Source: Ophiocordyceps camponoti-saundersi (nom. inval.) (lineage: Eukaryota; Ascomycota; Sordariomycetes; Hypocreales; Ophiocordycipitaceae). From it: 50,674 nt of DNA. Location of the stretch: positions 1-50,674 of the forward strand of contig PDHQ01000252.1 in NCBI GenBank assembly GCA_003339415.1. Direction: 5' to 3'. A program made the position numbers and the translations under genes. A model generated the notes under the pieces. That model did not search any database and was not told where the DNA came from. It was given only the letters and a program-made list of their open reading frames with translations. Position 1 is the first letter of the stretch. Every line of letters starts with the position of its first letter. Below are positions 1 through 14,633 of the stretch, piece by piece.

Positions 1-427
<427 letters not shown>

Positions 428-1959
428 GGCCCGAGGAGAAAAAGAAAAGAAAAGAAAAGAGAAAAGGAAAAAAAAAGAATTTTTCCTTTTATATACTTTA
501 AGAAAAATAGTTTTTCTAAGTAAGAAAACCTAGGTATAAAAATATAAAATAATTATATTAGCTTTTAGTATTTTACTTTTTAATATTATACTTATATAAC
601 TTAATATAACTTAAGATTTTATATATTAGGTAAATTAGCTATATAAAGATTTTATATATTAAGTAACTTAATATAATTAGATATAAATTAAGACCCGGTA
701 TACCGGGTAATTTAATTTTCTAAAAAACTTAGCGTATCGAAATTTAAAACTAGGCGCTTATAAGCGGGCGAGAAGGAGCGAAAAAGAGAAAATACTAGTA
801 TTTATTTATTATTTAGCTAATTCTACTTATATAAGCACTTTTAGTATTATATATAAATACCTTTACTATTAATAAATATTAAATATATAAATAATTTAGA
901 ATTTATTATTATTTTCTATAATTTTTATATATATAAAAAGCTTAACTAATATTTATAATATAAAAAAAAGTATTAAAATACTTATTATTTTTTATATTTT
1001 TTAATAAATAAATACTTAAGTTTTTTACAAATATAATATTTTTAATTTTATAATAAAGTTATAAGAATTTAAGTAATAAGTACTTAAATATAAATAATTA
1101 TACTTAAGTAATAAAGTTAGTTTAAGCTATAATTTTTATTATAAAAATAATATAACTTAAGCTTTTTATAATATAATTATAGTAAAATAATAATATAAGG
1201 TATATTTTTATAAAATACTAAAAAAAATAAGATATTAAGGAAAAAAAGTTTACGCTTTAATAAAAATAAAAGTAAGGTAAAATAATTATTATACTTTTAA
1301 GAGAATAAAAATAAAGTAAAGAATAAAAAGGTATATAATAGGAAATAATACTAAGGCTTTTTAAGAAATAAATATAAGATAAAGAATATAAGAGAAGGTT
1401 ATAAAAGATAAAATAATAGAGAATATATTTTTTATTTATTATTATAAAAGATAAAAGCTTTAAAAAAGTAATAAAGAACCTAAATTTAAAATAAAAGCTT
1501 TTATAAGTTTTTATAAGATTTTAAGCTTTCTATTATTAGTAGATAATTTTTTAAGAAAAGAAAAGGTATAAAAGAAGCCCTTTACTTCCTTAAAAGCTAT
1601 TTTTTTCTTTCTTTTTTCTTAAGCTTTTAATTAAGATAAATAGTTTAACCTTATTATTAATCTAAATTAGCACTTATAAAGCTTATTTTTTATTTCCTAC
1701 TTCTCTTTATTTTTATAAGACTTTTATCTTATTTATTATATTAGAAAAGTATTAAAATAGCTTTATTAATAGCTTATAGTAAACCCCTTTACTTACTTTT
1801 TTATTCTTAACTTTATTTTCCCCCCTTTATCTTTATTTATTAAATTAAGGGCTTTTTAAAATAAGTTTATAAGTATAATAAACCCGTTCTATAATAAAAG
1901 TTAATTATAAAAGTTAATTTAATATTATAATATTATTAACTTAATATTAAGTTAAACCT
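428..1959. other. AT-rich RIP-degraded DNA, no gene seen
   Basis: This stretch is almost entirely A and T, with stops in every frame and nearly no CA or TG. The one distinct structure is a perfect 16-bp palindrome at 693-708 (ACCCGGTA/TACCGGGT). I recognise no element here. Confidence 0.75.
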
Positions 1960-2411
1960 TTATTAAAGTTTTAAAATATTAGTAATTTAAATAATAAATT
2001 ATAATTTTAATTATATATTATATATACTTTATAGCTTTTTTAAATATTATATATTAATAAAGTTTACTTTTTATAAGCGTAATTAAAAATTACGCGCTAG
2101 TATTTATAAGAATTTCCCTTAAATAATTTATAGTAATTCCTAAAGATTTCTAATTATATTTATATAACTTTTAGGAACCTTATTATAAAATTACTTAGAA
2201 AAACCTTAAGGGAAATTACTAGGAAATATAATCGCTTTTTAATAAGGATTTTATTATACCCTCTCTTATATTTACTAATATATACCTTTATATATTCTAT
2301 TAAGCTTTTACTTATAAGAGTTTTCCTTTTTTTTTCTCCTTAGCTTAGAATTTTTATTTATAATACTAAAATTATAATTTATTTAATATATTTAAAGCTA
2401 TAATATTATTC
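1960..2411 (+). repeat. Candidate 5' LTR of Gypsy element D
   Basis: This segment is repeated in the same orientation at 35,440-36,237. The best match is 2,100-2,411 against 35,530-35,690 plus 36,100-36,237, for example the shared block around GATTTCTAATTATATTTA. Similarity stops just after GGCTATAATATTA-like sequence in both copies. Because Gypsy D is read on the plus strand between the copies, I infer they are its two LTRs. The left border is fuzzy and no TSD was found. Confidence 0.5.
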
Positions 2412-2984
2412 TAAGCTTAATTTTTATTAATAAGTAATTAAAAAATATATACCTTACTTTTATATTTTTATATAAAATAAAAAAATCTTACTTATAATTA
2501 AAATTATAATTAGCTTTAAAATATATATCTAAAGCCCCTAATTAAGCTTTTAAGTAATTAAGGAAACTTACCTTAAAAACGCTAAACTTTATAATAAAAT
2601 AAAGTTTTAATAAAAATTAAATTATAATTATAGCTACCTTTTTATAAAATATAGCTAATATAATAATATAATAAGAATAATATATAAATATAATATAATT
2701 ATAAGTATAAGTTATAAAACTTTAAAGTTAATTAACTTAAAAAAATTAAGATTTAAATATAAAAAAAACTTATAAAAAAATATTAACTATATTTAAAATA
2801 AATAAAAAGATATTTATTCTAATTAAAAAAGCTATTTAAAATACTTTTATACTAATTACCTTAGTAAAATAGCTAAACCCCTTTTCCTTAAATATTATAA
2901 AAGTTTATTATAAAAAGGTAAGTAAGTTTTTAAGTAAAAAGGAGGTTTTAAATATTTTCCTTATAAAATAACTTTTATATATTC
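2412..2984. other. AT-rich remnant between LTR-like repeat and inverted repeat
   Basis: RIP-saturated sequence with no recognisable protein on either strand. If the flanking LTR assignment is right, this would be the start of the internal region of element D (primer site and gag), but nothing in the bases proves it. Confidence 0.4.
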
Positions 2985-4845
2985 TATAAACTCCGCGCTT
3001 ATAGTAATATAAATATAAATTTCTTATTTTTATATTATAAGTAAACTCTACTCTCTTTATTACTTTATAATAATAATATATTACGCTTAGAGTAATTTTA
3101 AAAGAAAGGGTAATATTATATAAATTAATTATAATTATAAAAATTTTTTACTTAAAATATAGCTTTACTCTAAATTATAATAATCTTAAACTTAAAAATT
3201 TATTTTATTTATTATTTTATTAGAAACTAAGGTAATTATTAATAAGATTATTTTAAAAGATATTTTTATTATTATATAAGTAATTATTAAATAAATAATA
3301 AAGTTTAAAAAGGTTTAAGAAAGCGCCCCCTTTACTCTAACTTTATTAGTTAATAATATCTCCTTAGCTATTATAGCTATAATTTCCTTTTTTTATAGCT
3401 TTAAGGGGAGCGGAACTCTTTTAATATAAGCTATAGTTATAGCTAAAGCGCTAAAGAAAAATATTAGAAAGTAAGTTTTTAAATAATATAAATAATAGCT
3501 TATAATTAATTTTAATTTTATTATTATTTTATTTTAAGTTTAACTTTTTAAAGTAAATATAATAAATATTAATTATAAATTTTATAAATAAAGCTAAGCT
3601 TTTATAATAAGGAAACTATTTAATAGTAATATTATAATAATATATTAAAATATAGTTTATAAGCTTTTATTTAATTTAAGGTAATTTTATATTATTTATA
3701 AAAAAGGTATATTTAATTAGTAAAAGTTATACTTTTATTATAAAAAAAATATTAGCGCGGGCCTTATAATAAAATAATAAGGAAGCTTTTTTAAAAAAAT
3801 TAAGTTTTTAAGTAAAATTTTAATAATATAATTATATACGAAAAAATATTATTTAAAAACTTAGTAAAGTTCTCTAATAGTTATTATTAATAGCGTAATT
3901 AATATAAATTAAATCTATAGTAAAAATATAATAATATAAATAGAGATTTTTAATATTAAACTATATATATTAAAAGTCTAGCCTTAGTAATATTTTAAGT
4001 ATTATTAATTTAAATATATTATTAAATATTATATAATAAAGCTATAATATAATAAGTATTTTATTATTTCCTATATAAAGAGCGAGTTTATTTATCTTAT
4101 AGCTTATAAGAAAAGATTATATTATTACCCTTTTAATTAAGAGTTTTACTTAAGGTAAAGTTAACTTTACCTTAAAAAAAAAATAGTATAAGATTAGGTA
4201 AAAAATATATATATTTCCTAACCTTAGAAGTTTATAAACTAAAACTTTATATATATTACCTTTTTCTCCTTTTTAATATTAACTAAAATTTAATAATAAT
4301 AAGGGCGGAAACGCTAAAGAGCGAGTATAATAATACCTCCCTTAACTCCCTTTTTAAACTTATTTATAGCTTTATTATAATAATTTAGCCGCTCCTTAAA
4401 ATTAGCTATTATAAAGTTTATTATAAAATAATAAAACTTTTATATATTCCTTAGCTATATTAATAAAGCTTTAATTAATTAAATTATTAAAGCTACCTTA
4501 ATTAATTATAAAGATTTAGTTTATAATAATAATAATAGCTAAGAGAATAAGTAAGCTATATAAACTTTATATTAAACTTAGTTTATATATACTCTTATTA
4601 TTATAAAGTTTACTTTAGAGGAAATATAAGCTTCTTAATTATTAGTTTTTATTTAACTTATTAAATATATAAAGTACTAAGTATAGGCGGGGTTTAACTT
4701 AAAGCTAAGGTAAAGCTTAAAAGGAAGGTTTTACTTTAAGTTTTTCGGTTTTTCCCCTTTTTAAAATATATATAAGATAGTTTTAAGCTATATAAGGTAT
4801 ATTAGCGTATTATTACTATTACTATTATTACTATAATATTTTTCT
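2985..4845. repeat. Left arm of a large inverted repeat
   Basis: This arm is the reverse complement, with moderate divergence, of about 5,366-7,225. One block of at least 35 bp near 4,549-4,590 matches 5,610-5,655 in reverse complement. The paired landmark at 4,684-4,700 (GGCGGGGTTTAAC) answers GACCCCGCC near 5,505. Both arms are RIP-degraded. No protein family could be recognised in either strand of the arm. Confidence 0.85.
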
Positions 4846-5365
4846 TATAAATTTAAAAATAAAATAAAATTTAATAAAATAATTTTTTTTAATAAATAAA
4901 ATAAGATAAATATTTTATTTTATATTTTAAAAGGAAAAGCTTATAAATTCTTATAAACTTAGTATAATTTAATAGAATACTTTTTTTAAATTAGCTAAAA
5001 TAGTTTAGTATTTAAAGTCCGCTTATAAAAATCTAAATAAATTCACTAAAGCTATAAACTAGCTTTTTAAACTAAATTTCTTTTTAACAAATAAGTAAAA
5101 AACCTAAAAGTTTCTTACTAAGTCTTACTACCTTATAACTAAGACTTAAGTTTTTTTAGCTTAAATTAAATATACGTTTTAAGATTATTTACCTATTAAC
5201 CTTAACTTAAGCTTTCTTATAAAAGCTAAAAACTTATATATAATATATAAAGAATTCTATAAATATATATAAAACGCTATATTTTATTAGAAAAAAGAGT
5301 TTATTTACTAAAAAGCTATATAAAAAGCTTATTAAAGTAATAAAATAGCTTTAATAATATAAAAA
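4846..5365. other. Spacer (loop) of the inverted repeat
   Basis: About 520 bp of AT-rich DNA between the two arms, with no convincing self-complementarity of its own. I see no gene, terminal repeat or target duplication that would tell how the inversion formed. Confidence 0.6.
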
Positions 5366-7225
5366 AAGAAAATTATAATAATAATATTTATACGCTAGTA
5401 TATTATATATAGCTTAAAACTATCTTATATATATTTTAAAAGGCGGAAAAACTAAAAAGCTTAAAATAAAACCCTTCTTTTAAGTATTACCTTAGCTTTA
5501 AGCTAGACCCCGCCCGTACCTAGCGTTTTATATATTTAATAAGTTAAGTATTAACTAGTAATTTTAAAGCTAATATTTCCCCTAAAGCGGACTCCGCGGT
5601 AATAAAGGTATATATAAACTAAGTTTAATATAAAGTTTATATAGCTTACTTATCTTTTTAGCTATTATTATTATTATAAATTAAATCCTTATATTTAATT
5701 AAAATAGCTTTAATAATTTAACTAATTAAGGCCTTATTAGTATAGCTTAAATATATATAAAAATTTTACTATTTTATAATAAATTTTATAATAGCTAATT
5801 TTAAAAAATAGCTAAATTATTAAAATAAAGTTATAAATAAGTGCGAAGTTAAAGTTAAAGGAGAAAGTATTATTATATTTACTTTTTAGCGTTTCCGCCT
5901 TAGCTTTTATTAGTTTCTAATTAGCGCTAAAAGAGGAGAAAGGGTAATATATATAAAGTTCTAATTTATAAACTTCTATAATTAAGTAATATACGCGTCC
6001 TTCGCCTAGTCTTATATTACTTTTATTTTAAAGTAAAGTTAACTTTACTTAAAGTAAGATTTTTAATAAAAAAAGTAATAATATAATCTTTTTTTATAAA
6101 TTATAAAGTAAGCGGACTTACTTTTTATATATAAAGCGGTAAAATATTTATTATATTATAGCTTTATTATATAATATTTAGCGGTATATTTAAGTTAATA
6201 ATATTTTAAATATTACTAAAGTTAGACTTTTAATATATATAATTTAGCGTTAAAAATCTTTACTTATATTATTATATTTTTATTATAAATCTAATTTATA
6301 TTTACTATATTATTAATAATAATTATTAAGGAATTTTACTAAATTTTAAAATAATATTTTTTTATATATAATTATATTATTAAGATTTTATTAAATAATT
6401 TAATTTTTTTTTAAAAAGCTTCTTTACCGCTTTACTATAAAGCTTATATTAATAATTTTTTTATAATAAAAGTATAACTTTAACTAATTAAGCGTGCCTT
6501 TTCTCTAAAAATAGTATAAAGTTATTTTAAATTAAACTAAAGCTTATAAATAATATTTTAAAATATTATAATAATATTATTACTAAGTAATTTCCTTATT
6601 ATAAAAGCTTAGCTTTACTTATAAAATTTATAATTTATATTTATTATAACTACTTTAAAACTTTAAACTTAAAATAATATAGCGATAAAGTTAAAAGAAA
6701 TTATAAGCTATTACTTATATTACTTAAAAATTTATTTTTTAATAATTATCTTTAGCGCTTTAGCTATAATTATAGCTTTTATTAAAGAAATTTTACTCCT
6801 CTTAAAATTATAAAAAAAGAGGAAACCGCGGCTATAATAGCTAAGAAAATATTACTAACTAATAAAGTTAGAGTAAGGAGGGCGCTTTTATAAACCTTTT
6901 TAAACTCCGCTATATATTCGATAATTACCTATATAAAAATAAAAATATTTCTTAAAATAATTTTATTAATATTTACCTTAGCTTTTAATAAAATAATAAA
7001 TATAATAAACTCTTAAATCTAAGGCTATTATAATTCGAAGTAAAGCTATATTTAAGGTAAAAAATTTTCGTAGTTATAATCGATTTATATAGCGTCGCCC
7101 TCCCCCTCGGAGTTACTCTAAGCGCGGCTTACTATTATTACTAGGTAATAAAAGGAGCGGAGTCCGCTTATAATATAAAAATAAAAAGTCTATATCCGCG
7201 TTACTATAAGCGTAAAGTTTATAAA
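5366..7225. repeat. Right arm of a large inverted repeat
   Basis: Inverted copy of 2,985-4,845. Similarity fades near 7,225, opposite about 2,985 in the left arm. The arm keeps more CG (for example near 7,090-7,200) than its partner, so the two have decayed unequally. Confidence 0.85.
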
Positions 7226-8025
7226 ATATATAAAAGTTAAAAGAAAATTATAATTATAATTATAACTTTATATTAAAAAAGCTAGCTTTTAAGTAAAAAT
7301 AAGAAAAATATTTATTAGGAAAATAATATTTATTTTATTTATAAAAAAGGGCTATATAGCTAAGAATTACTTTAATTAATAAAAAATAAAAGGAGTTAAT
7401 TAAGCTAAAACGCTTTTACTTAACTTTATTTAATAAAATAATTTTAATTTATAAATAAAGTAGAATTATTATAAAGCTTTTTAATAATTTTAAAAATATT
7501 ATATATAAAAAAAATAAAAGAGTTATTTATTATTAATAATTTAGTTTAAGTTAATAATATTATTTTTTATACCTTAACCTTATATAATATTAAAGTAAAT
7601 ACTTATCTCTTAATTAATTATTATTTTATAAAGTAAGTAATAAAGTACTTAAGCGCTAAGCTTATTTTTATTTACTTTATCTTTTTTATTAATTTTTAAA
7701 GCTATTAAGCTAGCTTAGTTTATAAATACCTAATTATTACTTTAATAATTAATAGATAATGTTTTTCTTAAAAAGTTTATTAAATAATAACTATATTTAA
7801 AATCTCTTTTTTAGCTTATTCTAAATAGCTAAAAAAAGTTACTACTTTACTATATAGCTTAGAAACTAATTTAGCTAAATAACTTACCCGCTTTTACTAA
7901 ATACTTACCCTTAATCTTATTATTAAAAAAGCCCCTTTTTATTAGAAATCCGAATCCGGCTATCTAAGTAAACGCTAAATATTAAAACCGCCTTTTTTAT
8001 TTAAATAAGTATAAATATTAAATCT
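7226..8025 (+). pseudogene. Probable upstream pol fragment of Gypsy D, left of the Copia insertion
   Basis: RIP-degraded sequence that must have been joined to 15,552 before element F inserted, because F is bounded by identical tttag duplications. The part right of F is Gypsy reverse transcriptase on the plus strand. By gene order this side should therefore hold the gag/protease end of the same polyprotein. I see only weak hints of a protease-like segment near 7,740-7,800. The assignment is positional inference. Confidence 0.4.
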
Positions 8026-8030
8026 TTTAG
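8026..8030. other. Target-site duplication of element F (left)
   Basis: TTTAG immediately before the F 5' LTR. The same 5 bp follow the F 3' LTR at 15,547-15,551. Confidence 0.8.
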
Positions 8031-8339
8031 TATTTTTTTAAAAAAAAGATTTTATATAATATTAAGGTATCTTATAATGCCTTAATAGCTTTATATTATC
8101 CTTATAGCCTTATACCTTACTTATATAGCTTGCCTAGGTTAGTAAGACTCTTTATACGGAATTCTTCTAATCTTATAATATTACTTCCTATATTATATAT
8201 TCCTTAATTAATACTTTTTATATTTGTTTAAATAAGTATTTAGATAGCTATCCCCTTTATACTATTATATAAAAGGTATTATAATAATATACTCTTTTTA
8301 GAACCTTTTTAATATTAATATTAAATAGCTTATCTTATA
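8031..8339 (+). repeat. Element F 5' LTR
   Basis: About 309 bp, starting TATTTTTTTA (former TG) and ending near CTTATA (former CA). It matches 15,264-15,546 throughout, including the block TTAATAGCTTTATATTAT. The T-run/A-run start matches 14,634-14,648, which shows that the other copy is split by a later insertion. Confidence 0.8.
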
Positions 8340-10329
8340 TTAATTAATATATCGAGTAATATATAAATTAGCTAAGATAAAAAAAATAATTATAGATAAA
8401 AGAATTAGTAATTTATTATACTTAACCTTACTCTTTTATATAACTTAGTAATATATATAATAGCTACCTTATATAATAAAGAAAGAAGATAAGTTTTTCC
8501 TTATATTAAACTCCTTCGGATAATAACGATAGCTTTACGCGACCTATTATCTAATAAGAACTTTCGTACGCTTTTAGTACTTTTTAATACGCCTATACCT
8601 ACGCTTACCTAGCTTAAACTAACCTAAGTAACCTTAAAACTAACTTAGACTTAGACTTAGGACCTTAACCTAATTATATATAAAAAGATAGCTAAAGGAA
8701 ATATTATTCCAGATTATAATAAGTAAAAGCTAGCTTAGATTTCTAAAAAACTAACTTAAGAATTATAGATAGATTTTCAGATATTAAACTTATAATATAT
8801 ATAAGTAAAATTATATATAAAGCTATTTACTTAAGGATTAAAGGCTCCCTCCTTACCGGTAGCGTTTAGGAAGACTTTTATAGATAAATAAAATACTAAG
8901 TAAAGTAAGTTTTCTATCTATTTCTTAAAGCCTTCTTATAACTTTTTAAAAAATAAGGCGTTATTATATAATAAACTAGAAGCTTTCTTAAGAAATTCCT
9001 CGTAATAATTAAAGCTTTATATAATCGCGTTTTTATAACTCTTACAATTATAATAACTTTTACCTTAAAGCTTACTTAGAAGATTATCTTATTAATAAAG
9101 GTTTTTCCTTATATAACTCCTAATATAACTTCTAATATAATAACTTTTAGTATAAATTTATATAAAGTAAAGGAAATACTAAACTTATTTATAGCTTTTA
9201 TAATAATCTAGAAAAGCTTAGCTTTTATCCTTATTCCTCCCTCTTATATAACTAATTTATAATAGCTTAATTACCTTAAAAAAAGTTATAATATTTAGTA
9301 AAAGTTAGTAAAAAGATTAGAATTATTTAAGCTATTTATATAATATCTTATATAATAAAGCTAAGCGTTTTATATTATATTACTAATAGATTAATATAAC
9401 TAAAAACTAGTATTATTTTATTTTTCTAGATATTCTTATAAGCCTAGCTTAGTTATATTACTTTTATTATATAAGACCTAAAAAGAGGTAAGATAATATT
9501 TACTAAATACTTAATTTATATTTTAATATAATAATAAATTATATATAATACTAGGCTAATTAAACTAGTATAACCTTTGCCTCCGTATAAAGGAAATACT
9601 TAAAAAGAATAATACTAAAAGTCTTTAAGGAATTAATCGGGAAAATATAACTTATATAATATACCCTTAGGGAAGGGGAAACTTAACTTTACGTTATAAT
9701 AACTAAAGCTTACTATAAGGTGCTAAAACTTAAGCTAGCACTTCTTTTTACGAAGCCCTTATATAAAGAGTTTTTATTTATTCTTTATATATTACTTCAG
9801 GTTACTTTTAACTATAGGAAAATATCTAACTAATTTTTTATTAATTAATACTATTATATAAACTCCTTATAACTAAACTTACTTTAGCTAAAGTTTTATA
9901 TAGGTAAATTTAAATAAGTTTAATAAAAAGACCGCCGCTTATTACTTTATATAAAGAAGCGCTACTTTATTTATAAGAAAGAAGGCTATTAGTTAATAAA
10001 TTATAAGTAAGGGGATCTTAATTATATAAGAAAGGCGTACTTTACTTTATATAAAGAATTTAATAAGGACCTTCTTATAGATAATAAGTTTAAAGCTTTC
10101 CTCCTTAAGTATAAAAAATATAATATTATAAATAATATTAATAACTTATTATATAAAGAAAATAAGGACGCTCCTAAGAACGCTATTTAATTCCTCCTCT
10201 TAAGTGCTTTTATATATTAATTTATAGGGGAAGATATCTTTATATAATAAACTATATAACTAAGTAGTTAAGTTTTCCTTATAAATATTTATTATATAGA
10301 ATATTAGAGATAATTTTAAAATATAAGCG
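8340..10329 (+). pseudogene. Element F gag-like region, degraded
   Basis: The stretch between the 5' LTR and the recognisable protease-end motif is where Copia gag should lie. Plus-strand frames are broken only by TAA/TAG of the RIP type, and Leu/Lys-rich segments appear near 8,830-9,030. I recognise no zinc knuckle. The function follows from position alone. Confidence 0.4.
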
Positions 10330-10650
10330 CTATAAACTTCTTTACTATTAGTAAAAACTAAGCTAAAGTATTTATATAAAAGAATTTAAATATATAGATT
10401 AACTAAACTTTAAATATTATAATAATTAAGTTTAGTAGCTTAGCTACTATAACTTTAATTAGTATAATTAATATTAATAGCTCTTTTAGTATTATATAAT
10501 ATTATATTCTTAATACCTTTATATTATCTCTCTTTTCTCTTAGAGATATAAATCGCCTAAGAGTATATTTTAATAATATTAAGAATATTATTATATATAA
10601 GAATAGTTTAACGATCCCTATTATATAGAAATAAGGATATTTATTTTTCT
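10330..10650 (+). pseudogene. Element F protease end / pre-integrase segment
   Basis: After reading RIP stops through, the plus strand gives a pattern typical of fungal Copia polyproteins. It is a beta-rich stretch, then a YILNTFILSLFSLRDINRL-like string (family form: NVLYVPxLxxNLLSxxxLR), then VYFNN and a short segment ending in IPI. This is the region just after the protease and before the integrase zinc finger. The catalytic protease Asp is not visible. Confidence 0.6.
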
Positions 10651-13014
10651 ATATATCTCCGCGTAAAGCTGCCTTTTTTTATAAAAGTATAACTCTATTA
10701 CTTATACTATTACTTTAGATACCTTTATATAGAATATTTTTATAATTTATTTTAGAATATAAGTTATAATAATATTTCTAAAGCTTTACTTTATATAATA
10801 AAGAAACTCTACTATTAATATTAAGTATATAACTTTTTATTATAGCGATTAAAGTTTTAATTTAAAGATAATATTATTTTTAATTATAGAATTATTATAG
10901 ATATTATATAACTAAGTAATAAAAACGCTTTTTATATTATTAATAAAGCTATATTTTTCTAAGCTATAGTTTTTATATAATCCTTTTCTATTTAAGATAT
11001 ATAAAACGCCTTTTACTACTATTAGATTACTATCTACTAAGGCCCCCTAGATATTATTATATATAACTTAATATAAACTTTTTTTTAGATAAGTTCCGTT
11101 CCTCCGTATAAACTATTAGTTCCTTATATAAAGAGATACTTATTAAAGCGTACTAAGTAATAACTAATAAGTAAGGTTAAACGCTTATATATACTTTTTT
11201 AACGCGCGTATAATATATTTAAGAATAACCTCTAGGATAAAGCTAATAATAATATAATTCTCTAACTTATTATAAAATACTTAAATAATATAATAAGGCC
11301 TAATAGCCTTATACTTATATTTTTTATTTTTATTATATACTTTTAAACTTATAATATTTTGCCCTTATTACTAAATATTACTATATAAGTAACTAGAATT
11401 TATAAGGCTATAAAGGTAATTTATAAGCTTTATATAAAAAGAAATATTAGCCGCGCGCTTATTATACGAAATAGATCGCGCTTATATAGAAACTTAACGC
11501 TCCCCTTACGCTTTTAGGTTATAGTTTAATATAAACGCTATAGCTAGATAAGACCGTATAAGATTATCTTAATTAAAAGGTAGTTAGTTTTTATTAAACT
11601 TTCTAATAGCTTTATAAAGTTTTAAATAATATAAATTAAACTATACTACCTGCTAAATAAAGCTTTTATAAAAGAAGCTAATATTTATATAAAAAAGTTT
11701 ACTATTAAGATTCTACGTTATAGCTTATAGGGATATAAGAACTTTACTAACTATATAGCGGATTTATTTATCTTTTTTGCTTTTCTATAAAAGAAAGAAA
11801 TAAAGAATATTACCCTTATTATATAACTTTATTAAGATAATATTATTATAACCCCTAGCCTTCTATTTAAAAAATCTAACTATATTAAAATTAATAGTTT
11901 TATTATTAAGGATATTTTTCTTTTTATATAATATAACTTAGCTTAATATAAAAAGCTATATATCTTTTATATAAAGCTTATATAAAAAATTAAAAATAAG
12001 ATTATAAAGCTATATAAAAAATTATAACTTATTATATAAAGCTACGCTAATATTAATAAAGCTATTATATTTACCTAATTACTTATAATCTTATAAATAA
12101 GCTAGAAACTAATTCTCGCTCTAAGCCTTTTTTTTATATAATTATATAATATATATACTAAGCTTTAGGATATTACTTAAGCATATATATAATCCCGCGA
12201 CCGCTTAATAAGGTTAATTCTTATATAATTACTAAAAGAAGTAAAGGATTATTTTTTAAAAAGTATTATTTTATATATTTATTACCCGCTTTATAACTTT
12301 ATAAAATTAGGTATTTATTAGTTTAAAATATATTATAAGTATTATTATATAAATTTAAAAATAATAATTTCGATATATAACCCGTGCCTCCTTTTAATAC
12401 TTTTTAGCCCGGATTCTTTCGGCTTTATAGGAATATAAATAAATAATACGCTCTCTTTTATTTCGCCCGCCTTTTTAGCCTTTAAAGAAAAGCCTCTTAA
12501 ATAGTAAAACCTTTATATAAAGCTAAAAATACGCCTCTTATATAAGATACTAATCGAATTTAATAGCGGATAAATTTCCCTTAAAAATAATAATATTCTC
12601 TTTATATAAAAAGGCAAGGCTAAGATATTATAAATTATTAACTTAGCTAATAAAAACGCCTTATATATATATCTCTTATAATATATATAAGGGGCGTATA
12701 TCTTATTAATTTATTAGCTTAAGGCAGCGTATAACTTTTTAGCTATTATATAAGTTTAGAATTCGATAAAGGAGGACTATAACGCCCTAAACGCTCGTAT
12801 ATAATAGTAGATAAAGAATATAGATTAAGAACTATATTTTATCCTCCTTAACCTCCCTTATATAAAGTTTTAAATCTTTACTAATTACTTTTTCGTAAAT
12901 AATAAAAACTTCTTTTTATAAATAGGATTTATAATTATCTTAAGCGAAAAGGTAGCTTATACGAAAACTAAAGTCTTTATTTATAATAATATTATATATT
13001 AGTTTTTTATAAAA
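10651..13014 (+). pseudogene. Element F integrase and reverse transcriptase region, degraded
   Basis: By position this must encode the Copia integrase and reverse transcriptase, because it lies between the pre-integrase segment and the RNase H end on the same strand. RIP has removed His, Gln, Met and Trp codons, so the HHCC and YVDD signatures cannot be read with confidence. The length (about 2.4 kb) suits the two domains. Confidence 0.5.
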
Positions 13015-13370
13015 TATAAAAGAGTAATATATAATATATTAGCGAGTAAGTTATATAATATTATATAAGGTATTAATAGTAATATTACCCTTACTATTAT
13101 AATTTAAAAATTATATAAAGCCTCTCCTTTCTAGATATCCTTTTTATATTTTATATAAACTTATACTCCCTTTATAATTACCTTATTAAGCTTAGTAATA
13201 TAGGGGAGAAAAGGCTTATAATTAATATTATAGCTTTATATAAATTATATAAAAAAAGGGAATTACTAAGATATTTTAAATTAATAAAAAAAATAACTTA
13301 GCGGATATTATAATAAAAAAAGGCCTAGATAACGCTTTTATATAACTAGTTATAATAAATAAGATTACGA
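13015..13370 (+). pseudogene. Element F RNase H domain remnant
   Basis: Plus-strand translation gives RVIYNILASKLYNIIQGI, which follows the fungal Copia RNase H pattern RVxxSxLAAELYAxxxGF. Downstream is GEKRLIINIIAL and then KREL, matching the family string TxEKRLMIDxxxLRxxYERREI. This fixes the strand and class of element F. Several stop codons are of the CAA/CAG-to-TAA/TAG type. Confidence 0.75.
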
Positions 13371-14633
13371 TTAGAATAAAAGTAATTATTAAAAAACTTA
13401 CGCCGCCGCCGCCGCCCCTTAAGCTTATAAATTTAACGCTATATAAAAAGAATAAAACGGCTACCGCCGTTTACTTTATATCGCCTCGCGATAGTAAGAG
13501 CGAACCGCCGGCAATATAATAGGTTTATTACTATCGTCCTCCTCCTCCCCCTCCTCTTCTTCTTCTTTATTATTATTATTATCTTCGCTATTATTATCTT
13601 TTTCCTTATTTTTATTTTTATCCTTATTATCGCGCGACTAGAAATAATTATAATATAAGCTTTTCAAATCTTAAATATAAAGCTTATAAGCCCCGCCTTA
13701 ATAGCTATAAAGGTAATAGTAACTTAAAAATAAGCTACTATTATAATAAAGGTAATAATAAGCGTAGGGGCCTTATACTAGGAATTAGCTAGCTAACTAA
13801 ATTCTTACCGCTTAAAAATAGCTAAGGTAATATATAATTTTAGAGATTAGCTTAACGGCCGTCTCTTTAGCGTAAAGGTATATAGCTATATTATAAAGAG
13901 TTATAGAAAATAATAGCGCTCCTTACTTTATTATATAATTAGCTTATATTTATAAGAATATTCTATATAAAGGGAATATATATACTAATCGCTACTTAAA
14001 GGAACTTAGTATAGATAATATTATTACTTTTAAAAGTAATAATAATAATCTTATTAGAAAGGGGAAGGCGCTTAAGGATTATTATAATAAATATAATTAT
14101 TATATAATTATTTATTTTTTTTATTTTTTTTATTCTTATTTATTATATAAAAAGGCGGCTATAATTATAGCTAATAATAATAATAATTATAATAATAATA
14201 TTATTATTATTATTATAGCGGCTATTATAAGAGATAAAGAAAGGAAGAAATTTCTTCTTATATAAAAGGAAGAGAAAGAGCCCTTTTTTACTTAGTAAGG
14301 CCTACTAGGTATAAATAATAGCTTAAAAATTTCTACCGCTTAGTACCTTTCTTCGCACTTTTTCTCTCTTATACTTTTAGCTATAGCTATAAATATTACT
14401 CTATATAAACTTTTTAAATATTATAATAATAACTCTTTTAAGCGTATAAAGCTAATACCTTACTCTTTTTAAAAGTAACTTTTCTTTCTCGCTATATAAA
14501 TATTTCCCTATATAAGGAGATTATATATAATACCTTATAGTTTATAATAGCTTACGCTATAAGTTAATTTTAACTATATAATTATTATTAATAACTAGTA
14601 ACGCTATACGCTTACTAAAGAAGCTATATAATA
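13371..14633. other. Element F 3' non-coding region
   Basis: About 1.26 kb between the end of pol and the 3' LTR, long for a Copia element. It holds a (GCC)n run near 13,402-13,417, a pyrimidine CCT/CTT tract near 13,530-13,570 and ATT/AAT runs near 14,170-14,215. I see no gene. Confidence 0.6.
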
